A stretch of DNA of 6,505 nucleotides from Planctomycetaceae bacterium (GTDB taxonomy: Bacteria; Planctomycetota; Planctomycetia; Pirellulales; Thermoguttaceae): positions 1 through 6,505 of the forward strand of contig JAITDV010000466.1 in the NCBI GenBank assembly GCA_031282385.1, read 5' to 3'. Below the pieces are notes generated by a model. That model saw only the letters and a list, made by a program, of their open reading frames with translations. It was not told where the DNA came from and did not search any database. The number at the start of each line of letters is the position of its first letter. Position 1 is the stretch's first letter. Below, piece after piece: positions 1 through 3,179 of this stretch. A program made the translations under genes and the position numbers.

Positions 1-12
1 AAAATGTAGTAA

Positions 13-52
13 TATCATTTTCCGTTGAAGGCAACTTGAGGGAAAAATGATA
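13..52. repeat. A+T-rich hairpin near the window start
   Basis: ATCATTTTCC (14-23) is complementary to GGAAAAATGAT (41-51) with one bulged A, and the stem extends by T13-A52. Inside it, GTTG (24-27) and CAAC (32-35) can form a small inner stem with an AAGG loop. Neither strand has a T-run directly after the stem, so it is not a convincing intrinsic terminator. No gene is seen in bases 1-146. The role is unknown; it may lie in the leader of whatever once preceded the ankyrin remnant. Confidence 0.4.
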
Positions 53-146
53 AAAAAGTAAAAAGAACAAAAAAATTGAACTCAATCCAGAATATAACAG
101 TTTTAGGATAATTAGGAAAAACCAATCGTGAAAAATCTCACCTTGA

Positions 147-317
147 AAGCACTGTCACTTAGAGGTTGTTAAATACCTTGTTAGAAAAGGCGCAGATGTA
201 AATGCAAAATCATCGGACTCTAATGGTGATAGAACACCACTTGATGCTGCTGATAATGAAGAAGTCAAAAAATATCTCCGAAAAGTTGGCGGTAAATCTG
301 CGACAGAAATTAAATGA
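147..317 (+). pseudogene. C-terminal remnant of an ankyrin-repeat protein
   Basis: Reading from 147 gives a peptide of about 56 residues ending at TGA (315-317). It contains HLEVVKYLVRKGADVNAK followed by TPLDAADNEEVKKYL. These match the ankyrin consensus: the second helix and loop (xLEVVKxLLxxGADVNAxd), then TPLxxAxxxxxxxVxxxL of the next repeat. Ankyrin repeats are protein-binding scaffolds, so the partner cannot be guessed. In this frame there is a stop at 144-146 and another at 129-131, with no usable start codon, and no ankyrin-like sequence was recognised upstream in the other two frames. A short peptide beginning at GTG 128 runs in a different frame and stops within 15 codons. The 5' part of the gene was therefore lost by deletion or rearrangement, not by a simple frameshift. 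The frame is overlapped by a longer minus-strand frame (155-466) with no family signature, which I regard as a shadow. Confidence 0.7.
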
Positions 318-342
318 GTTTTTTTGTAACTATTCAGGCGAT

Positions 343-446
343 CCGTTCGCCGAACGGTCACGCCGGTTGAGTATTCATTGACACCGGCAGGTAATGCCCT
401 TCCTACTGCGTGTTGATTTAATAACAGAATATTTATGAAGGGCATT
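343..446. repeat. Cluster of three short palindromes after the ankyrin remnant
   Basis: Three perfect inverted repeats lie in a row. CCGTTC (343-348) and GAACGG (352-357) have a 3-nt loop. GCCGGT (362-367) and ACCGGC (383-388) have a 15-nt loop. AATGCCCTTC (393-402) and GAAGGGCATT (437-446) have a 34-nt loop. The stretch is more G+C-rich than its surroundings and holds no coding sequence that I can support on either strand. The hairpins have no T-tract, so they are not classical terminators. They could be the edge of a dispersed repeat or an old insertion footprint. Confidence 0.5.
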
Positions 447-503
447 GTTATGCAAACCGACCTCATTTTTCAACCTAATTTTCCCAACAAAACAACCTTT
501 TTT

Positions 504-538
504 AGTTAATAGTTGATAGTGAATAGTGAATAGTGGAG
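504..538 (+). repeat. Heptamer repeat array, left arm of the long inverted repeat
   Basis: Five consecutive 7-nt units occur: AGTTAAT, AGTTGAT, AGTGAAT, AGTGAAT, AGTGGAG. They sit entirely inside the left arm of the 454-672 inverted repeat. A 7-nt period in noncoding DNA resembles short tandemly repeated repetitive sequences known from cyanobacteria and other bacteria. Copy number could vary by slippage. Confidence 0.75.
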
Positions 539-584
539 GACGCAAGCGGATTATTTAATAGCTTTAGTAAAGAGTACGCTTGCG

Positions 585-626
585 AACTATTCACTATTAG
601 TTATTAACTATTAACTATTAACTATA
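585..626 (-). repeat. Heptamer repeat array, right arm of the long inverted repeat
   Basis: Six 7-nt units occur: AACTATT, CACTATT, AGTTATT, AACTATT, AACTATT, AACTATA. They are the reverse-complement family of the array at 504-538 (AATAGTT and AATAGTG variants). The third unit, AGTTATT, is in flipped orientation relative to its neighbours. The right arm has six units and the left five, so the two arms have changed copy number independently. Confidence 0.75.
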
Positions 627-715
627 AAGGTTGTTTTGTTCGGCAAAATCAGGTTGAAAATTAGGTTGATTGAAACGAATACCATACGTTTCGGAAAAAA
701 CCAATGAAATATTAC

Positions 716-826
716 AAATATTTCAAAATCGAAAAAAACGTTTTCCGTTGCGTTGATTAAAAATGGAAATTTTAGATTTGTGATAAGACGGAGACGAGTT
801 GTTTCCGTCAAAAAAACTTTGACAAA
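716..826 (+). promoter_or_regulatory. Duplicated noncoding leader element, copy A
   Basis: This stretch aligns with 1904-2016. After a shared AAATATTTCAAAATC start and a small length difference, the last 80 bases align without gaps at about 65 of 80 identities. Two stem-loops fall at equivalent places in both copies. The first is TTTCCGTT pairing with AATGGAAA through one G-U pair. The second is GACGGA (787-792) with TCCGTC (804-809), a perfect 6-bp stem with an 11-nt loop. The two copies differ in length by 2 nt, which breaks every reading frame, so the conservation is not coding. This copy ends 71 bp before the ATG at 898. It could be a shared promoter or leader, a small structured RNA, or a dispersed repeat that inserted before both genes. 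Confidence 0.65.
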
Positions 827-830
827 TTGT

Positions 831-876
831 AACTACCTACAACAAATTTCACCTTTTATCGGTAGTTGGTAAAAGG
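831..876 (+). promoter_or_regulatory. Overlapping, mutually exclusive hairpins in the 5' leader
   Basis: AACTACC (831-837) is perfectly complementary to GGTAGTT (861-867). CCTTTTA (852-858) is perfectly complementary to TAAAAGG (870-876). The halves interleave, so only one stem can form easily; as a pseudoknot the 2-nt connections look too short. CCTTT (852-856) can also pair with AAAGG (885-889), which is the ribosome-binding site. The arrangement is what a translational switch would look like, but these are 7-bp stems in A+T-rich DNA and may be chance. It is absent from the leader of the gene at 2040. Confidence 0.35.
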
Positions 877-884
877 CTTTCCAT

Positions 885-890
885 AAAGGA
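885..890 (+). promoter_or_regulatory. Ribosome-binding site of the 898 gene
   Basis: AAAGGA lies 7 nt before the ATG at 898 and supports that start. CTTT (877-880) just upstream could pair with AAAG (885-888) and partly hide it. Confidence 0.65.
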
Positions 891-897
891 TAAAATT

Positions 898-1827
898 ATG
901 AACGTATCAGAAAATTCCCAAAAGACCAATCATGAAAACAATCAACCCGAATCGCTGACAACAAGTTCGGACAGGAGTTGGTTACAATATATTTTTATGA
1001 TTATTGGTTTCGCAATCGGCAGCAAGACCGGCGGACTTGTCGGTTGTATTCTTGGCGGCATGATTGGCGGTGCTATCGGCTTCGGTCTCCACGCGTTGCT
1101 GAATGTCAATAAGAACAACTCAAAAAAGAATCCGCCAACACCAACAACTTCAGAACCTAACAACCATCAAAACAACTCGCCAACCGAAAAAAATGACCGC
1201 TCCGGCAAAGTCCTTGAAAAGGTAATTACTGCGTGCGCTATTTTGGGGGCGTTGGTAGTGTTGGTAGTGTTGTCCTACATGCAAGTAGCAGAAAGAGCCG
1301 AGAAGGAACGTATCGGCGAAGCGGAACGGTCATTACAAACGGTAATTGACAACGCCAAGTCAGGCGTACCTTTACCATTTGAGAGAAGAACGTTTCTTAA
1401 AACAAAAATCAAAAAAATAACCGACCGCTTAAACGAAGGCGTTGAAAAAGCGAAACAACAAGAAAGTTGGTTATCAAAGAAAGAAATTTTACTGGATGCA
1501 ATTAACGCGGAAGAAATATCCTCTGACCTTATTATGAAAACGGGCGATGAAGGACAATTTCTACTTTATTTGATTAGTTTTCTGAATTGTTTACAGAATT
1601 TCGTTGATGCAATTCCAGACGACTACACCGAGATTAATGAACAAGAAAGAGAAAAATTAGGCAATGCGTTCATTCAGTCTTTTGGTCATTTAAAGTTGAT
1701 AAAAGATAAAGCAGAGGAAAAAGATTACGAAGTTGAAACACTTGTTGATGCCTATACCAACTTCATGTCCGTAATACCGGTACTAGAAAAGTTGAATACG
1801 ACAAAATCAAAACAACTTTTTAAGTAA
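898..1827 (+). CDS. Glycine-zipper membrane protein with helical C-terminal domain, family unknown
   Basis: This is a 309-residue protein of unknown function, starting at an ATG with a good ribosome-binding site and ending in TAA. Residues 1-28 are polar. Residues 29-70 form a hydrophobic segment with glycine at every fourth position from 37 to 61 (37, 41, 45, 49, 53, 57, 61), plus extra glycines at 46, 54, 58 and 63. This is an unbroken GxxxG series of the glycine-zipper type, long enough for a helical hairpin or a tightly packed oligomeric helix. Residues 71-103 are a low-complexity linker rich in Asn, Pro, Thr and Lys. Residues 109-128 are a second clear transmembrane helix. Residues 129-309 are charged and predicted helical, with an amphipathic stretch around 130-190. 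There is no signal peptidase site or catalytic motif. Glycine zippers are known from membrane proteins that oligomerise or form channels; applying that here is inference. A diverged copy of its upstream element precedes the next gene. No convincing terminator follows. Confidence 0.85.
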   Translation: MNVSENSQKTNHENNQPESLTTSSDRSWLQYIFMIIGFAIGSKTGGLVGCILGGMIGGAIGFGLHALLNVNKNNSKKNPPTPTTSEPNNHQNNSPTEKNDRSGKVLEKVITACAILGALVVLVVLSYMQVAERAEKERIGEAERSLQTVIDNAKSGVPLPFERRTFLKTKIKKITDRLNEGVEKAKQQESWLSKKEILLDAINAEEISSDLIMKTGDEGQFLLYLISFLNCLQNFVDAIPDDYTEINEQEREKLGNAFIQSFGHLKLIKDKAEEKDYEVETLVDAYTNFMSVIPVLEKLNTTKSKQLFK

Positions 1828-1903
1828 TCGCCGGCTTTATTTTTTATCTGCAAGAGCGCAGAGAAAATTTCAGAGAACATTTTTTGAAATAGAAACCAAA
1901 TAA

Positions 1904-2016
1904 AAATATTTCAAAATCAAAACAACGTTTTTTTCCATTTCGTTGATTAAAAACGGAAATATTAGATTTTTGGCAAAACGGAGATATGTTGTTTCCGTCG
2001 CAAAAACTATAACAAA
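1904..2016 (+). promoter_or_regulatory. Duplicated noncoding leader element, copy B
   Basis: This is the partner of 716-826. The block CGTTGATTAAAAA and the ACGGA (1978-1982) and TCCGT (1994-1998) stem arms with the 11-nt loop between them are conserved. In the first stem-loop this copy has A opposite C where copy A has G opposite U on the plus strand, so that stem is weaker here. TATAAC at 2008-2013 resembles a -10 box, but I see no good -35 partner and copy A has TTTGAC at that place, so a promoter is not established. This copy ends 23 bp before the ATG at 2040, compared with 71 bp for copy A, so the sequence between element and gene is not shared. Confidence 0.65.
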
Positions 2017-2026
2017 CTTTCTCATG

Positions 2027-2033
2027 AAAGGAG
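2027..2033 (+). promoter_or_regulatory. Strong ribosome-binding site of the Sel1 gene
   Basis: AAAGGAG lies 6 nt before the ATG at 2040. It is a near-ideal Shine-Dalgarno match and fixes this start. Confidence 0.8.
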
Positions 2034-2039
2034 ATTAAC

Positions 2040-2648
2040 ATGAAAACGAAATTTAATATTCGGGAATACGTGTTTTTGGGTTTGTTACTTTTGGCATTGC
2101 AACTATCGGCGTTTACCGGTTGCAATCAACTTGCGCAAACGATAACTAAACTGTCGCAAGCGGAAACGAAAGTAACTATTGATTGGTCTGCTTCGCTTGA
2201 AACACTTCAAAAATACGCTGAAAAGGACAATCCTGTTGCGCTATATATTTTGGCGGAATGTTATAGAAACGGGCTAAACGGATGTATCAAAAATGAAGAC
2301 AAAGGTTCGGAATTACACCAACGCGGTTCTAAACTTGCAAAAAAGGGAAATCCTTACGCTCAATGCAGTCGCGGTAATTGTTACCAAAACGGTTTTGGCG
2401 TTGCGGTCGATGAAGACAAGGCGTACAAGTGGTATCGTAAAGCGGCGGAAAAAGAATATGCGGTAGCGCAATGTCATCTTGGATATTGTTATCAACACGG
2501 TGAAGGCGTTTCAAAAGATTTTGAAGAAGCCGTCAAATGGTATCGTAAAGCGGCGAAACAAGGAAATGCAGCAGCGCAAAACAATCTTGGATATTGTTAT
2601 GAATACGGTGAAAGCGTTTCAAAAGATTTTGAAGAAGCGTTCAAATAG
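2040..2648 (+). CDS. Sel1-repeat lipoprotein, N-terminal part, cut short by an amber codon
   Basis: As read, this gives 202 residues ending at TAG (2646-2648). Residues 1-27 are a signal peptide (basic start, hydrophobic FLGLLLLALQL core) ending in a lipobox-like FTGC. Cys28 is the likely lipidated residue, followed by Asn, which in Gram-negatives is compatible with outer-membrane sorting. Phe at -3 is less usual. Sel1-type repeats of about 36 residues follow: a divergent one at about 64-103, then about 104-139, 140-175 and a fourth from 176. Hallmarks are A-x-x-x-LGYCY-x-x-G-x-GV and EAVKWYRKAA. Sel1 repeats are TPR-like helical pairs that mediate protein contacts, so the role is probably a periplasmic scaffold; the partner is unknown. 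The fourth repeat breaks off after EEAFK exactly where repeats 2 and 3 have KWYRKAA. The same frame continues YRKAAKHG, so the full gene would span 2040-3155 and encode 371 residues. Confidence 0.8.
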   Translation: MKTKFNIREYVFLGLLLLALQLSAFTGCNQLAQTITKLSQAETKVTIDWSASLETLQKYAEKDNPVALYILAECYRNGLNGCIKNEDKGSELHQRGSKLAKKGNPYAQCSRGNCYQNGFGVAVDEDKAYKWYRKAAEKEYAVAQCHLGYCYQHGEGVSKDFEEAVKWYRKAAKQGNAAAQNNLGYCYEYGESVSKDFEEAFK

Positions 2649-2672
2649 TATCGCAAGGCGGCAAAACATGGA
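2478..2672 (+). repeat. Two near-identical 108-nt Sel1 units
   Basis: Bases 2478-2564 and 2586-2672 match at about 77 of 87 positions, offset by 108 nt (36 codons). After that the second unit diverges into the coiled-coil region. Similarity at silent positions as well points to fairly recent tandem duplication of one Sel1 unit. TGG at 2538-2540 in the first unit corresponds to TAG at 2646-2648 in the second. Confidence 0.8.
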
Positions 2673-3155
2673 AGTGAAACCGCTATCAAAAAGGTTGAAG
2701 CGATAGAGCGTTTGGAAAAAGAACGGATTGCGAAACAGGAACGTTTGAAAAGAGAACGGATTGAAGCGCAGCAACGTTTGGCAAGAGAACGACGAAAACG
2801 CAAAGAACAGGATCGTCAAATTCTTGACAAGGAATATCAGGAATCATTGGCGCGAGGTTATGCGCGGCAGGCAGGCGAACAAGTTATGGCGGCTATCGGC
2901 GGCGGTCGCGATTTGCGTACTAAAGTTCAATCTTGGAGATACGACAAATTCAGTAAAGAATTCGAAATCGATTTGGCAATCTATTTCAACGGCGCTTTTA
3001 ATAGAAATAACAATTATGTTGTTGAAGGCTCGTTAACGGTTGGCGTCAACGGCAACAACCCAAAATTCGCCCGAAGTTACGTAAACGATAAATTCAAAGA
3101 CTTAGAAAAAACTATCACAATTTTCAAAATTATCGGAGGAACAGAACGAAGATAA
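2649..3155 (+). pseudogene. Severed C-terminal part of the Sel1-repeat lipoprotein
   Basis: This is the continuation of the 2040 frame after the amber codon: 168 open codons to TAA at 3153-3155. In full-length numbering it begins with the rest of Sel1 repeat 4 (YRKAAKHG, 204-211). A highly charged coiled coil follows (about 215-265), with an 11-residue periodicity: KERIAKQERLK (227-237), then RERIEAQQRLA (238-248), then a third variant starting RERRKRKEQ. Residues 272-289 are Ala/Gly-rich. The end (about 290-371) looks beta-rich, with the alternating segment EFEIDLAIYFNGAF and a V-E-G-S-L-T-V-G-V strand; I do not recognise the domain. A TTG at 2712 could in principle start a 147-residue product, but there is no clear ribosome-binding site and it would lack a signal peptide. 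The tail may therefore be untranslated, unless the amber codon is suppressed. No further stops or frameshifts are present, so the break is recent or tolerated. Confidence 0.7.
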
Positions 3156-3179
3156 ATTATTTATTAGTAGTAGAAACTA

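Larger units (their letters stand above)
454..672. mobile_element. Long imperfect inverted repeat, MITE-like, non-coding
   Basis: The left arm (454-548) pairs with the reverse complement of the right arm (577-672) over about 95 bases with mismatches and small gaps. The best blocks are AACAAAACAACCTTT (486-500) against AAAGGTTGTTTTGTT (626-640), CGCAAGCG (541-548) against CGCTTGCG (577-584), and the outer CAACCT-ATTTT motif, which occurs twice in each arm as variants. The centre is a 28-nt loop (549-576). The element has no open frame of interest and no transposase. Its size, long terminal arms and lack of coding sequence fit a miniature inverted-repeat element or similar dispersed palindromic repeat. 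I could not identify a target-site duplication because the outer ends fade gradually. Confidence 0.7.

Noticed and set aside
112..140. Possible third copy of the leader element, from GGAAAAACCAAT resembling 694-705
   Set aside because: The match is only about 12 bases of A-rich sequence, and the stem-loop block that defines the other copies is missing.
110..172. GTG at 128 with AGGA upstream as the true start of the ankyrin gene after a frameshift
   Set aside because: The peptide from 128 has no ankyrin character and stops after about 14 codons. A single indel would join only a short unrelated leader to the repeat, so a larger rearrangement is more likely.
155..466. 103-codon minus-strand open frame opposite the ankyrin remnant
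   Set aside because: The plus strand there encodes recognisable ankyrin sequence, and the minus frame runs on through noncoding palindromes without any motif.
611..811. Minus-strand open frame over leader copy A, with a counterpart over copy B (1844-2125) sharing the peptide FDFEIF
   Set aside because: The two frames look related only because the DNA is duplicated. The 2-nt length difference between the copies shifts the frame, so the peptide similarity ends within a few residues. There is no ribosome-binding site or family signature.
820..826. TTGACA (819-824) as a -35 box for the 898 gene
   Set aside because: No TATAAT-like hexamer lies at 16-18 bp spacing, and the equivalent bases in copy B are not TTGACA.
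1828..1860. Terminator after the glycine-zipper gene, with GCCGGC and a T-rich run
   Set aside because: GCCGGC is only a short self-palindrome without a usable loop; no stable stem precedes the T-run.
2479..2706. Plus-strand frame over the Sel1 repeats with its own internal repetition
   Set aside because: It is a +1 shadow of the duplicated Sel1 units; its periodicity comes from the 108-nt DNA repeat.
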